Assembly (NCBI RefSeq): GCF_900095725.1
Contig: NZ_FMMP01000006.1
Location: 1 to 64,000 of the forward strand
Direction of reading: 5' to 3'
Length of the DNA: 64,000 nucleotides
DNA from: Cellulosilyticum sp. I15G10I2
Lineage (GTDB): Bacteria; Bacillota; Clostridia; Lachnospirales; Cellulosilyticaceae
The notes beneath the pieces were generated by a model, which saw only the letters and a list, made by a program, of their open reading frames with translations, did not search any database and was not told the origin of the DNA. This document shows positions 52,719 to 61,957 of this stretch, piece by piece. A program made the position numbers and the translations under genes. Each line of letters opens with the position of its first letter. Within the stretch, counting starts at the first letter, position 1.

Positions 52719-54080
52719 ATGTTCGGATTGTTTAAAAGTAATGACAAAATGAAAGAAGAAACTAAAATGGAGCCCAATCCAATGTTTTGCTACCAATGTG
52801 AGCAAACACCAATAAAAGGGTGTACAAAGTTTGGAGTATGTGGCAAAAATCCAGATATAGCAAGTTTGCAAGATATTATGATATTAGGTCTTAAGGGTGT
52901 AGCAGCATATTCAACTCATGCAAGAGAACTAGGTGTTTCTGATGAGGAAGTAAATAACTTAACCCATGAAGCGCTTTATACTACGCTTACAAATTCAAAC
53001 TTTAGTCTTGAAGAAAATATAGCTATGGCATTAAAAGTTGGTGAAGCGACTGTTAAAATAATGGATACACTTGATAGAGCTCATACTTCAAAATTAGGTA
53101 TTCCCACACCGGTTAAAATATCACAAGATAAGATCGAAGGGCACTGTATACTTGTAACCGGCCACAATTTATATGCGCTGGAAGAATTATTAAAACAGAC
53201 AGAGGGAAAAGGCATTAACATCTATACCCATTCAGAAATGCTTCCAGCTCACGGCTATCCAGAACTAAAAAAATATGCTCACTTAAAAGGAAATGTTGGC
53301 AAAGCGTGGTATGATCAAAGAAAACTTTTTGAAGAATTTCCAGGTGCAATTCTCGGAACAACAAATTGCTTAATGCCAATAACAAATGGGACTTACGGAG
53401 ATAGATTCTGGACTTATGGGATAGCAGGACTTCAAGATATTCCAAAGATAGTTAATGATGATTTTAGTCCAATGATAGCAAAGGCATTAGCTTTAAAAGT
53501 TATAAATAAGGAATCTGACAAGACCGTTATGACGGGTTTTCATCATAATACAGTACTTAATATAGCACCAGAAATCATTGAAGCGGTTAAAGCAGGAAAA
53601 ATCAAAAGATTCTTCGTTATAGCTGGGTGTGATGCGCCGACTAAGGGAAGAGATTACTATAGAGATTTGGCATTAGCACTTCCAAAGGAAGCGGTACTCT
53701 TAACAACATCGTGTGGAAAGTTTAGATTCAATGATGTAGACTACGGAACAGTGCCAGGAACAGATATTCCAAGGTATATTGACCTTGGGCAATGTAATAA
53801 CTCAGGTTCAGCAGTTAAAATAGCATTGGCTCTTGCAGAAGCCTTTGACTGTACAGTAAATGACTTGCCATTAAGCATTATCTTGTCATGGTTTGAGCAA
53901 AAGGCAGTAGCTATACTTCTTGGGTTATTCAGCCTTGGCGTTAAGAATATTCATGTAGGTCCAAGTGCACCTAAATTTATAACCCCGGGGGTACTAAGCG
54001 TTCTCCAGGATAATTTTAATCTTCAGTTGATAAGTGGAGATGCAAAAGCTGATCTTGCAAAATTTATGGGTCAAAAATAA
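52719..54080 (+). CDS. hcp: Hybrid-cluster protein, short form
   Basis: A 453-residue hybrid-cluster protein, linked to nitric oxide and hydroxylamine reduction. The N-terminal Cys motif FCYQCEQTPIKGCTKFGVCGK holds the first iron-sulfur cluster. Hybrid-cluster ligands are seen in GTTNCLMP, IAGCDAP, TTSCGKFRFND, DLGQCNNSG and SWFEQKAV. Common class I/II Hcp proteins have ~540-550 residues; at 453 this fits the shorter class III, which lacks part of the helical domain. RBS AAAGGAG. A single gene with its own terminator. Confidence 0.93.
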   Translation: MFGLFKSNDKMKEETKMEPNPMFCYQCEQTPIKGCTKFGVCGKNPDIASLQDIMILGLKGVAAYSTHARELGVSDEEVNNLTHEALYTTLTNSNFSLEENIAMALKVGEATVKIMDTLDRAHTSKLGIPTPVKISQDKIEGHCILVTGHNLYALEELLKQTEGKGINIYTHSEMLPAHGYPELKKYAHLKGNVGKAWYDQRKLFEEFPGAILGTTNCLMPITNGTYGDRFWTYGIAGLQDIPKIVNDDFSPMIAKALALKVINKESDKTVMTGFHHNTVLNIAPEIIEAVKAGKIKRFFVIAGCDAPTKGRDYYRDLALALPKEAVLLTTSCGKFRFNDVDYGTVPGTDIPRYIDLGQCNNSGSAVKIALALAEAFDCTVNDLPLSIILSWFEQKAVAILLGLFSLGVKNIHVGPSAPKFITPGVLSVLQDNFNLQLISGDAKADLAKFMGQK

Positions 54081-54094
54081 TGTTCTTAAACTTT

Positions 54095-54130
54095 ATCCCT
54101 TTAAGCCTAACCGGCTAGAGGGATTTTTTA
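54095..54130 (+). terminator. Terminator after hcp
   Basis: ATCCCTTTAAGCC pairs with GGCTAGAGGGAT (minor mismatch) and is followed by TTTTTT. Confidence 0.88.
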
Positions 54131-54303
54131 TTATGGTGTGATCAACTAAAATATTCTTAAAATAACATAATGTCAGCATCTATAAACTCTATAAATATGT
54201 CAGATAAATATAAAAAAAAATAAAGTTTTACAAAATATTAGTTTATAAGATATAATAATTATAACTTGACAAAAATATACAATTTTTTCTATAATTATAG
54301 TAA

Positions 54304-54537
54304 GCAAGTACATACTATGAGAATTATTCAGATGTTACAGCTATCTTCATGATTTATGAAATATTGAATTATAAAGAAGCTATATCTAAGAAGATTAAAA
54401 TGATATTTAATTTCAGATCAGGACTTATAAGGGACTATATGAATGAGGCGTTAGAGACTTAGGCAGAGATATATGTGAGACAACCAGTTGATATAAGGGT
54501 AATGGAAGATGCTATGAAATATTTAAGTGTGTTGTAA
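54304..54537 (+). pseudogene. Decayed coding remnant before cheX
   Basis: A 78-codon frame with one internal stop reads DVTAIFMIYEILNYKEAISK, then FRSGLIRDYMNEALET, a stop, and AEIYVRQPVDIRVMEDAMKY to LSVL. The composition is coding-like, but there is no start codon or RBS. The stop probably replaced a Trp codon (tag for tgg). Family not recognised. The region 54131-54303 shows only AT-rich DNA. Confidence 0.45.
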
Positions 54538-54578
54538 TGAGCATTTTATAATGATACAAATAAAAAGGAGATGAAACG

Positions 54579-55058
54579 ATGAATGTTGAATATATTAATC
54601 CATTTATAGAAGCAAGCCAAAATGTTATTCGTGAAATGGCAGGGCTTCATCCAACTTTGGGACAAATTTATATTAAAGACATCCCTTATAAAGGAGATAA
54701 TGTTGTAGTATTAATAGGATTGACAGGAGAAATACAAGGGAATGTTGTAATAGCGCTCAAAAAGACATTAGCTTGTAAGATAGCGTCCAATATGATGGGG
54801 GGGATGCCTGTACCGGAACTAGACGAAATTGCAAAAAGTGCTATAGCTGAACTGTGTAATATGATTTTAGGAAATACAGCAAATATCTTTTATGAAAAAA
54901 AGGTTTCGATTGATATTACACCACCAACCGTGTTAACTGGTGAAAACATGCAGTTTAGTCCATCAAAATCAGTAGTCATATGTGTGCCGTTAATATTTGA
55001 TAATGAAGAAAATATAGATATAGACATATCTTATAAAGAAAAGAGTAAAGTAAGCTAA
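54579..55058 (+). CDS. cheX: Chemotaxis phosphatase CheX
   Basis: A 159-residue CheX-type protein that dephosphorylates CheY-P. The catalytic helix pattern E-x-x-N is seen in SAIAELCNMILGNTAN (residues ~89-104), and the N-terminal FIEASQNVIREMAG is typical. It lies upstream of a CheY-type regulator. RBS AAAGGAG. A terminator follows. Confidence 0.88.
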   Translation: MNVEYINPFIEASQNVIREMAGLHPTLGQIYIKDIPYKGDNVVVLIGLTGEIQGNVVIALKKTLACKIASNMMGGMPVPELDEIAKSAIAELCNMILGNTANIFYEKKVSIDITPPTVLTGENMQFSPSKSVVICVPLIFDNEENIDIDISYKEKSKVS

Positions 55059-55065
55059 ATAGGTA

Positions 55066-55108
55066 AAAAAAAAAAGAAACAATTCAAGTAAAATTGTTTC
55101 TTTTTTTT
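55066..55108 (+). terminator. Terminator after cheX
   Basis: AGAAACAATT pairs with AATTGTTTCT around a short loop, flanked by a long A-run and a T-run of at least eight. Confidence 0.9.
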
Positions 55109-55293
55109 TAGATTGCTAGAATATTTTAAGGGTATTACTATTGATACATAAAACATTACTATTCGCACAAAAAATGTAAAAATATAACGTAATATAGTAT
55201 ATAATATATATAAAAATAAATAAAACTCGAAATATATTATTTATAATTTAATTTTTTAGTAATCTAAAATTTATGGTATAAGGAGTGAAGGAA

Positions 55294-55659
55294 ATGCCAA
55301 AAGTACTTATAGTTGATGATACGGCATTTATGCGTCTATCTATAAAAATTATGTTAGAAAAAGGTGGCTTTCAAATTGTTGGAGAAGCTGAAAATGGTAA
55401 AGAGGCAGTTAAAAAGTACATAGAATGTAAACCGGATATAGTAACGATGGATATTACAATGCCAGAAATGTCAGGAATTGATGCTATGATTGCAATAAAA
55501 GAATATGATAAGCAGGCTAAAGTTGTAATAGTCTCAGCAATGGGACAAGAGCACCTTGTTAAAAATGCTATAATTAATGGAGCTGCTTCGTTTATTATAA
55601 AGCCTTTTAGAGAAGATGATATAGTACAGATACTAAATAAAGTAATTGCAAAGGCATGA
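55294..55659 (+). CDS. CheY-like response regulator
   Basis: A 121-residue stand-alone receiver domain. VLIVDDTAF carries the acidic pocket, the phospho-Asp is in VTMDITMPEMSG (near residue 54), VIVSAMGQ the Thr/Ser switch and FIIKPF the conserved Lys. A GTG at 55285 is in frame but lies in the AAGGAG ribosome site, so ATG 55294 is chosen. It lies between cheX and a cheB remnant, which fits a chemotaxis role. Confidence 0.9.
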   Translation: MPKVLIVDDTAFMRLSIKIMLEKGGFQIVGEAENGKEAVKKYIECKPDIVTMDITMPEMSGIDAMIAIKEYDKQAKVVIVSAMGQEHLVKNAIINGAASFIIKPFREDDIVQILNKVIAKA

Positions 55660-55715
55660 TTACTTTGCTTATTTGCAAATGACCTTATAAAATAGCAGCA
55701 TTAGCTTGACCTTAG

Positions 55716-55919
55716 AGGCAGCCCCCCTTCATAGTGAGAGAAGCAGAGCGTGGTGATAATGCTATCGGTATTATCCTTACAGGGATGGGATGCGATGGGG
55801 CAAAGGGGCTTCTTGCTATGAGATGAAAAGGGGTCAGGACAATAGGTCAAAATGAGTCAACGAGTGTCGTTTATGGTATACCAAAAGTTGCTCAGGTACT
55901 ATGTACAATGTTACGATAA
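55716..55919 (+). pseudogene. cheB: cheB C-terminal remnant
   Basis: A frame reads RQPPFIVREAERGDNAIG, IILTGMGCDGAKGLLAMR, a stop, then KGVRTIGQNESTSVVYGIPK. This is the methylesterase end of CheB, whose hallmark is GVILTGMGxDGAxGL. The N-terminal receiver and most of the catalytic domain are missing, and a TGA interrupts the rest. No start or RBS remains. Confidence 0.85.
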
Positions 55920-55946
55920 AGTTTATAAGTTAATGGAGGTAGAGCG

Positions 55947-58235
55947 TTGGATAAGAAATACATGTCAGATAATATAGAACAAAATGAGCATTATAAAAAA
56001 GAGTGGCTGGCGGCAACACTGACTTGTATTGGCGATGGGGTTATATCTACGGATATGAATGGCAGAGTAGATTTTATAAATAGTAAAGCTAAGAAACTCA
56101 TTGAATGTAATGAGGCAGAAGCTATAGACCAAGACATTGATGCTGTTTTTAAAATTATAAATAATACAAAACGCATATTTGTTAAAGATATTATTAAGCA
56201 GGTTATTGAAGGAGATGAGGTTAAAGGGCTTACAAAAGAGTCTGTGCTTTTGTCAAAATACTCAAAAAGATATTATATATCAGCAAGTTTTTCAGTTATT
56301 AAAAATCAAATGAGTAATCCTATTGGGGTTGTTATAGTATTTAGAGATATCACAAAAATAAAATCAATGGAAGAACAACTAACAATTGAAAGAAATAATT
56401 TAGAAATGATGTTTGAATTTATGCCACTTGGTATGCTTGTAATTAATGAACGCAAAATCATTAGAAGAATTAATACTACACTAAGCCATATATTACAAAT
56501 TAATAAAAATCAAATGATTGGTAAGACCATTGGAGAGGCTATGCGGTGTATTTCAAGTTATGAGCGTGGCTGCGGCATGGGAAAAAAATGCAAATTTTGT
56601 GATTTTAGAAAAGCTATTAACTATATTATGATGACAGAAGAGTATACAAAAGAGACCGTTATTGAACTAGAGCTTTTACAAGGCCAGCAAAACATTAAAT
56701 GCTGGTTTAAAATTAGTTTTGTTATGATTAGTGATGAAAATGAGAAGCAAATCATTATTATTATGGAAGACGTTACAGAACAAATAAAGCATGAGGAAGA
56801 ACTTGAGAAAGCCAGGGAACAGGCAGAAGCTGCGAGTAAAGCTAAGAGTGAATTTTTGGCTAATATGAGCCATGAAATACGTACACCCTTAAATGGTATT
56901 ACAGGTATGATAGAACTTACACTGCTATCTCATTTAGAGGAAGAACAAAAAGATAACTTGTTAACTGCAAAAACATGTGTCAATTCCCTTTTAGATCTTA
57001 TCAATGATATATTAGATTTTTCTAAATTAGAAGCTGGAAAACTCTCAGTACAATCTGTTCAGTTTGAGATGCAGTTGTTAATTGATGAAGTAATCAAAAC
57101 ACATACCAAACATGTACAAGAAAAAAAATTAGAACTCAAAGCATATATTAGTCCTGATTTACCACGCTACTTAATTGGAGACTTTCATAGGTTAAAGCAA
57201 GTACTTCATAATTTGATAAGTAATGCAATCAAGTTTACAGAAGCCGGAAAAATAACATTAGAGGTTAGCTGTATTGCATTAAATGAGGAATCTATTGAAC
57301 TTCAATTTGAAGTAGCAGATACTGGTATTGGCATAGATACAAAAGATATACCCAAACTTTTTAAAAGTTTTAGCCAAATAGATAGTTCGTTTACAAGACA
57401 ATACGGCGGCAGTGGATTAGGACTTGTTATTAGTAAGCAGATTGTAGAAATTTTAGGGGGAGAAATAGGCGTTAAAAGTGAAAAAGGTATGGGGAGTACT
57501 TTTTTCTTTACTGCTAAATGCCATGCTGGACAGTTGAAAGATAATAAACAGTCTCCTATCAAAGAAAAGTATAAACAAACAGCTACAGGACATATCCTTT
57601 TGGTTGAAGATGATAGGATTAATCAAATTGTTTTAGCACGTATTCTAAGATCTAGAGGATATACTCTGGATATAGCGGGGAATGGGCGTGAAGCTTTAGT
57701 TTTACATGAGAAAAATAGCTATGATGTGATTTTAATGGATATTCAGCTGCCAGAAATGGATGGGATAGAAGCAACCAAACAGATTCGCAGAAGAGAAGGT
57801 GTAGCAAGACATACACCTATTATTGCCTTGACAGCCTTTGCGCTTTTAGGAGATCGCGAAAAGTTTTTAGCAATGGGAATAGATGAATATATATCTAAGC
57901 CCATCACAATGGAAAAGCTATTTGTATTAATGGATACTATCATTTCTAATAGAAAAGAAACAGTTATAAAACGAACTGAAGATATATCTTTGCTTAATAT
58001 TGAAAGTCAATTAGTCCAGCTTAGTAAATTATTAAAAGATAAAAATCTTATAGAGATTGAAGCGGCTATCCAGCAAATTAAAAATATGTTTGAAAGTATG
58101 GGATTAGATGAGCTAAAAAGTATTGCATTTAAAACACAACTAGCAGCCAGAAGGGGGGACTTTTTACAAGTAACTGAGCAGTTTGGTAATTTACAGCATG
58201 CTGTAGAGACTTATAAAAAAATTATTATAGAGTAA
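55947..58235 (+). CDS. Hybrid sensor histidine kinase (PAS-PAS-HK-REC)
   Basis: A 762-residue soluble kinase. PAS 1 spans ~20-140 and PAS 2 ~150-280; the latter includes a Cys-rich loop [10 protein letters not shown]. The HisKA box is [14 protein letters not shown] (His ~309), followed by a HATPase domain with DTGIGI and GGSGLGL, then a receiver with [11 protein letters not shown] (Asp ~598). The last ~90 residues look like a helical Hpt domain but lack the phospho-His. The start is TTG behind GGAGG. No membrane segment is present, so it senses a cytoplasmic signal. The partner is unknown. Confidence 0.9.
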   Translation: MDKKYMSDNIEQNEHYKKEWLAATLTCIGDGVISTDMNGRVDFINSKAKKLIECNEAEAIDQDIDAVFKIINNTKRIFVKDIIKQVIEGDEVKGLTKESVLLSKYSKRYYISASFSVIKNQMSNPIGVVIVFRDITKIKSMEEQLTIERNNLEMMFEFMPLGMLVINERKIIRRINTTLSHILQINKNQMIGKTIGEAMRCISSYERGCGMGKKCKFCDFRKAINYIMMTEEYTKETVIELELLQGQQNIKCWFKISFVMISDENEKQIIIIMEDVTEQIKHEEELEKAREQAEAASKAKSEFLANMSHEIRTPLNGITGMIELTLLSHLEEEQKDNLLTAKTCVNSLLDLINDILDFSKLEAGKLSVQSVQFEMQLLIDEVIKTHTKHVQEKKLELKAYISPDLPRYLIGDFHRLKQVLHNLISNAIKFTEAGKITLEVSCIALNEESIELQFEVADTGIGIDTKDIPKLFKSFSQIDSSFTRQYGGSGLGLVISKQIVEILGGEIGVKSEKGMGSTFFFTAKCHAGQLKDNKQSPIKEKYKQTATGHILLVEDDRINQIVLARILRSRGYTLDIAGNGREALVLHEKNSYDVILMDIQLPEMDGIEATKQIRRREGVARHTPIIALTAFALLGDREKFLAMGIDEYISKPITMEKLFVLMDTIISNRKETVIKRTEDISLLNIESQLVQLSKLLKDKNLIEIEAAIQQIKNMFESMGLDELKSIAFKTQLAARRGDFLQVTEQFGNLQHAVETYKKIIIE

Positions 58236-58366
58236 TTAATGCAGAGCATCTAGTGCCATGTGGCAATATAGATTATCTTTTTGGCAGCTCTTTTATTAGT
58301 AAACACACATAATAGGGACAAAGCATATATATATATATAAGATATTAATAAAAGAAGGAAGGGAAG

Positions 58367-58609
58367 ATGATGGAATCTGAATCATATGGTATTATGCTTC
58401 TCCCCATTATACTTGGAGTAGTAGAGGTTTTAAAAAATGTAGGCTTGCCAAAAAGATTCTGCCCACTCGTAGCTGTTGCTATAGGTATTATACTCGGAGG
58501 TATCTATCTAGGGAGTGGAGACATTAAGCAAGGTGTTTTAAAGGGTATTTACATGGGATTAAGCTCTGTTGGTATGTATTCTGGGGCAAAAAATGTTATA
58601 GGTAGATAA
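58367..58609 (+). CDS. Small two-segment membrane protein (holin-like)
   Basis: An 80-residue hydrophobic protein with two membrane segments (about 8-24 and 32-50) and a Gly-rich C-terminal stretch (KGIYMGLSSVGMYSGAKN). The pattern resembles small phage holin-like proteins of clostridia, but no phage genes are nearby. RBS GAAGGGAAG. Function unknown. Confidence 0.6.
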   Translation: MMESESYGIMLLPIILGVVEVLKNVGLPKRFCPLVAVAIGIILGGIYLGSGDIKQGVLKGIYMGLSSVGMYSGAKNVIGR

Positions 58610-58856
58610 ACCGTCATAATCTAACAAATTTTTTATAAAAAAATAGGTGTTTTTTTATAAAAAATGTATAAAATGTAGAAAAAAAAATCTTGTTTATTAA
58701 AAACTAAAAAGGTTTAAGCAATATATACAAAAGCTAATTCTTTAAGAAGAATATCTATTTTCTTTATTACCAAACAAAAAAACGCTATTAGCATAATGAA
58801 CAAAATATCATTTGAAAATAAAAAAAAATAGGGCATACTTCAAGTGAAATACTTGT

Positions 58857-58974
58857 TATAATATGTTTGTAACTTCCCCCAGATGTTACGGCAAATATGA
58901 AATTATTTGCTACCCCTAGAATAAAATACCTTCTCTCATGGAGAAAGACCCGTCGTCTTTCTCCACTTTTTTTT
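58857..58974 (+). ncRNA. Candidate small RNA with C-rich loops
   Basis: An extended -10 TGTTATAAT (58854-58862) is followed by ~105 bases that fold. GTAAC/GTTAC encloses TTCCCCCAGAT, and GGCAAAT/ATTTGCT is followed by ACCCCTAG. A perfect 11-bp terminator stem TGGAGAAAGAC/GTCTTTCTCCA plus eight T ends it at 58974. No ORF or RBS lies inside. C-rich loops are typical of Gram-positive sRNAs that pair with ribosome sites. The remaining flanks of the 58610-59092 gap are AT-rich without features. Confidence 0.55.
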
Positions 58975-59092
58975 GTCCTTTAAACTTATTACCATATACT
59001 CACTAATGCATAAATGTACTTATGTAAAGTATAATGCAGTTGAGGGATACCCCCTATTATAAAATGGAGAGCTATCTAATGGAGGTTGTGGG

Positions 59093-60829
59093 ATGACTAA
59101 AAATAAATATATTAAATACTGCATAGTTGGTGTACTAGCAGTGGCAGTGGTTATTGGGATTTATACAAACAAGCATAATAGTCAAGTTGATGTTGAATAT
59201 ACAAAATTTTTAACTTTAGTAAATGAAAAACAAATTGAAGAAGTACAAATAGGTAATGAGGCTAAACTTAGATTTAAACGTATAGGTGATGATACCAAAT
59301 ATATTACGGACAACCCAAGGACAGAAGGCCTTAAGGAAAAGCTGTTATTACATGAAATTAAAGTATCCGAGAATACTGGCAGCAATATGTATATGCTGCA
59401 ATATTTTTCAAGCATGTTGTTATTTGTAGGGCTATTTGTTTTTATATTTAAAAGTGCTAAAAAGCATGGTGGCGGAAGTATGATGAGCCTTAGTGCGAAA
59501 CCTGTAGAAGCAGATACGCTTACTCAAAATTTTTCAAGTATAGCTGGAAATATAGAAGCTAAAGAACAGGTTCAGGATGTTATAGATTTTATCAAAGAAC
59601 CAGATAAATATGTTAAAATGGGTGCAAGAATGCCAAAAGGTATTATTCTTTATGGCCCTCCAGGAACAGGGAAAACGCTTATGGCAAAGGCTATTGCGAA
59701 AGAAGCTGATGTAGCTTTCTTTTCGGTGAGCGGCTCAGATTTTGTACAATTATATGTTGGGGTAGGCGCAGGCAGGGTAAGAGAAATATTTGCTGAGGCA
59801 AGAAAGCATAAAAAAGCTGTTATTTTCATTGATGAAATTGACGCAATTGGGAAAAAGAGAAGTCATAATGCCGCAAATAGTAATGATGAAAAAGATCAAA
59901 CACTCAATGCACTGCTGACAGAAATGTCTGGGTTTAAAGATGATGAGGGGATTATCATTATTGCTGCAACAAATAGACTTGATATGTTAGATGATGCCCT
60001 GCTTAGACCAGGACGATTTGACAGGCATATTGAAGTAGGCTACCCGGATATTAATGCAAGAGAACAGATTATTAAACTATATCTTAATAATAAACCTGTA
60101 GCAGATGATGTAAATAGTACTGATCTTGCTAAACAAACAGTTTATTTTACAGGAGCTATGATTGAAAATCTTTTAAACGAAGCGGCTATATCAGCAGCAA
60201 GAAATAATATAGCTGTTATTACTAAACAAGATGTTCAAGTTGCTTTTTATACGGTTATTGCAGGAAAAGAAAAAAAAGACAGAAGTTCTATTACACATTT
60301 AGATAGAAAAATAACGGCCTTTCATGAAGCTGGGCATGCACTTGTTACCAAGCTTGTGGCACCAGATAATAGTGTAACTAAAGTAACCATTATTCCTAGT
60401 ACCAAAGGTGCTGGTGGTTTTAGCATGAATATTCCAAAGGATAAAATGTATCTCACTAAAAAAGAAATTTTAAATCAAATTAAAATATGTTTAGCGGGAA
60501 GGGCAGCAGAAGAGATTGTATTTGGAATGGATAATGTTACAACAGGCGCAAGTAACGATATAGAAAAAGCAAGTGAATATATCAAAAGCTATATTATGAA
60601 GTATGGTATGGATGAAGAACTTGGCCTTATTAATCTTGGGATTATTATGGGGCAGGATAGAGTAGACAATCAAATGATATTAGAGAAATGTTCAGGCAAG
60701 ATAAAAGAACTCTACGAGGATACCAAAAAGATTATTAATGAAAATCATTCAATCTTAAGTAACCTAGCAGAATCTTTACTCGAAAAAGAAACTTTAGAGG
60801 AATCAGAAATAGCTAGCTTCTTTCAATAG
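59093..60829 (+). CDS. FtsH-type ATP-dependent zinc metalloprotease
   Basis: A 578-residue membrane-anchored AAA+ protease. Two N-terminal membrane segments (about residues 8-24 and 105-121) flank an outside domain. Walker A is GPPGTGKT, Walker B FIDEID, and the second-region-of-homology reads ATNRLDMLDDALLRPGRFDR. The zinc motif is HEAGH, with the third ligand in TGASNDIEKA. It is shorter than usual FtsH (~600-650), mainly at the C-terminus, so it may be a second FtsH copy. RBS GGAGG. Genes usually next to ftsH (tilS, hpt) are absent. Confidence 0.9.
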   Translation: MTKNKYIKYCIVGVLAVAVVIGIYTNKHNSQVDVEYTKFLTLVNEKQIEEVQIGNEAKLRFKRIGDDTKYITDNPRTEGLKEKLLLHEIKVSENTGSNMYMLQYFSSMLLFVGLFVFIFKSAKKHGGGSMMSLSAKPVEADTLTQNFSSIAGNIEAKEQVQDVIDFIKEPDKYVKMGARMPKGIILYGPPGTGKTLMAKAIAKEADVAFFSVSGSDFVQLYVGVGAGRVREIFAEARKHKKAVIFIDEIDAIGKKRSHNAANSNDEKDQTLNALLTEMSGFKDDEGIIIIAATNRLDMLDDALLRPGRFDRHIEVGYPDINAREQIIKLYLNNKPVADDVNSTDLAKQTVYFTGAMIENLLNEAAISAARNNIAVITKQDVQVAFYTVIAGKEKKDRSSITHLDRKITAFHEAGHALVTKLVAPDNSVTKVTIIPSTKGAGGFSMNIPKDKMYLTKKEILNQIKICLAGRAAEEIVFGMDNVTTGASNDIEKASEYIKSYIMKYGMDEELGLINLGIIMGQDRVDNQMILEKCSGKIKELYEDTKKIINENHSILSNLAESLLEKETLEESEIASFFQ

Positions 60830-60843
60830 AGGCTAGCTTTTTT
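60811..60843 (+). terminator. Terminator at the end of the FtsH gene
   Basis: Two GCTAGC boxes (60812-60817 and 60832-60837) pair with flanking A/T and are followed by TTTTTT. The stop codon lies in the loop. Confidence 0.75.
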
Positions 60844-60845
60844 AG

Positions 60846-61073
60846 TTACGATTTTTCGGTTGCATTTTTTTTATTCAGTAAAGTCATAATATCATTTTTC
60901 CAGTAAAGTCTTACGCGGTTGATCGTTTTAATGGGGGTAATTTTACCTTTGCTTACCAATTCATCAAGATACTGTCTCGAACAATTAAGAATACTAGTTG
61001 CCTCGGCTGTAGTAATTATTTCAGTACATATAAAATCTATTAGATGCTCTTTATCATCAAATGAATATTTCAT
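60846..61073 (-). CDS. Small helix-turn-helix protein (excisionase/MerR-like)
   Basis: A 75-residue protein with an HTH_17-type DNA-binding fold: ITTAEATSILNCSRQYLDELVSKGKITPI, then the wing VRLYWKNDI. A longer frame begins at 61133, but GGAAGGGGGCG lies just upstream of ATG 61073. Such proteins act as excisionases or small regulators; no integrase is nearby, so a regulatory role is more likely. It is divergent from the two-component genes and could control them. Confidence 0.78.
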   Translation of the reverse strand: MKYSFDDKEHLIDFICTEIITTAEATSILNCSRQYLDELVSKGKITPIKTINRVRLYWKNDIMTLLNKKNATEKS

Positions 61074-61176
61074 TTTAACGCCCCCTTCCAATATATTTAC
61101 TATTGTAAAGTAAAAAGTGAAAATTATCAACAATTAATACTTGGATAAAATAAGTTGTTATATTTATAAGAAACTT

Positions 61177-61206
61177 TTAACTTTCTTCATATACATACTT
61201 TATAAT
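61177..61206 (+). promoter_or_regulatory. Promoter of the two-component operon
   Basis: TTAACT (61177-61182), an 18-base spacer and a perfect TATAAT (61201-61206), ~65 bases before the regulator start. Confidence 0.55.
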
Positions 61207-61270
61207 AGAAATACAGATAAATAATAATTTAAGAGAAAAAGACGTAATATAAATGCGAAAGGGTGAATTT

Positions 61271-61957
61271 ATGAATGTTCTAATCATTGAAGATGAAGTA
61301 AGAGTAGCAGATATCATGACAAAATACCTTGAAAAAGAAGGTTATACTGTCTATACATGTTATACGGGGCAAGAAGGCTTAGATGTATTTTATCATCAAA
61401 AAATAGATATCGTTTTATTGGATTTAATGTTGCCAGATATACAAGGAGAAGATATTTGTAAAGAAATAAGGCAAGTATCCAATACCTATGTTTTCATGAT
61501 CACTGCAAAAGGTAATCTAGATCATAAAATAGAAGGGTTTGATCTAGGGGCTGATGAATATCTTGTTAAACCTGTCAGTCCAAGAGAAGTGGTTGCAAGA
61601 GTAAAAGCGCTTGATATGCGTAAACAAAGAGAAGAAAACAGGGATACGCTGGTATTTAATAAAGGACAGCTAAAGATTAATTTAGAGGAACATATTGTAA
61701 AAGTTAATAATATAGAGGTGACGCTTACTCCGAATGAATTTGAAATACTTTATCAGCTTGCTTGTTCACCAGGCAGAGTCTTTAGCAGAGATCAACTGAT
61801 AGAAGCGGTTATGGGGATAGATTTTGATGGTTTTGATCGTACTGTTGACGTGCACATTAAAAACCTTAGAAAAAAGATAGAAGAAGATACTAAGAGTCCG
61901 AAGTTTATTAAAACAGTAACGGGAATAGGGTATAAATTTGAAGGAGATCTTGTATGA
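61271..61957 (+). CDS. OmpR-family response regulator
   Basis: A 228-residue regulator: a receiver domain with VLIIEDE, phospho-Asp in VLLDLMLPD and the Lys in YLVKPVSP, then a winged-helix DNA-binding domain with LTPNEFEILYQLACSPGRVFSRDQLI and RTVDVHIKNLRKKI. An in-frame ATG at 61253 precedes the GAAAGGGTGA ribosome site, so ATG 61271 is chosen. It overlaps the kinase start by four bases. Confidence 0.95.
   Translation: MNVLIIEDEVRVADIMTKYLEKEGYTVYTCYTGQEGLDVFYHQKIDIVLLDLMLPDIQGEDICKEIRQVSNTYVFMITAKGNLDHKIEGFDLGADEYLVKPVSPREVVARVKALDMRKQREENRDTLVFNKGQLKINLEEHIVKVNNIEVTLTPNEFEILYQLACSPGRVFSRDQLIEAVMGIDFDGFDRTVDVHIKNLRKKIEEDTKSPKFIKTVTGIGYKFEGDLV

Noticed and set aside
58367-58609. Prophage signal from a holin-like protein
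   Set aside because: No lysin, structural, integrase or terminase genes are nearby; the small membrane protein alone does not support a prophage.
60846-61073. Excisionase of an integrated element
   Set aside because: The HTH type fits, but no integrase, attachment repeats or cargo are seen within reach.
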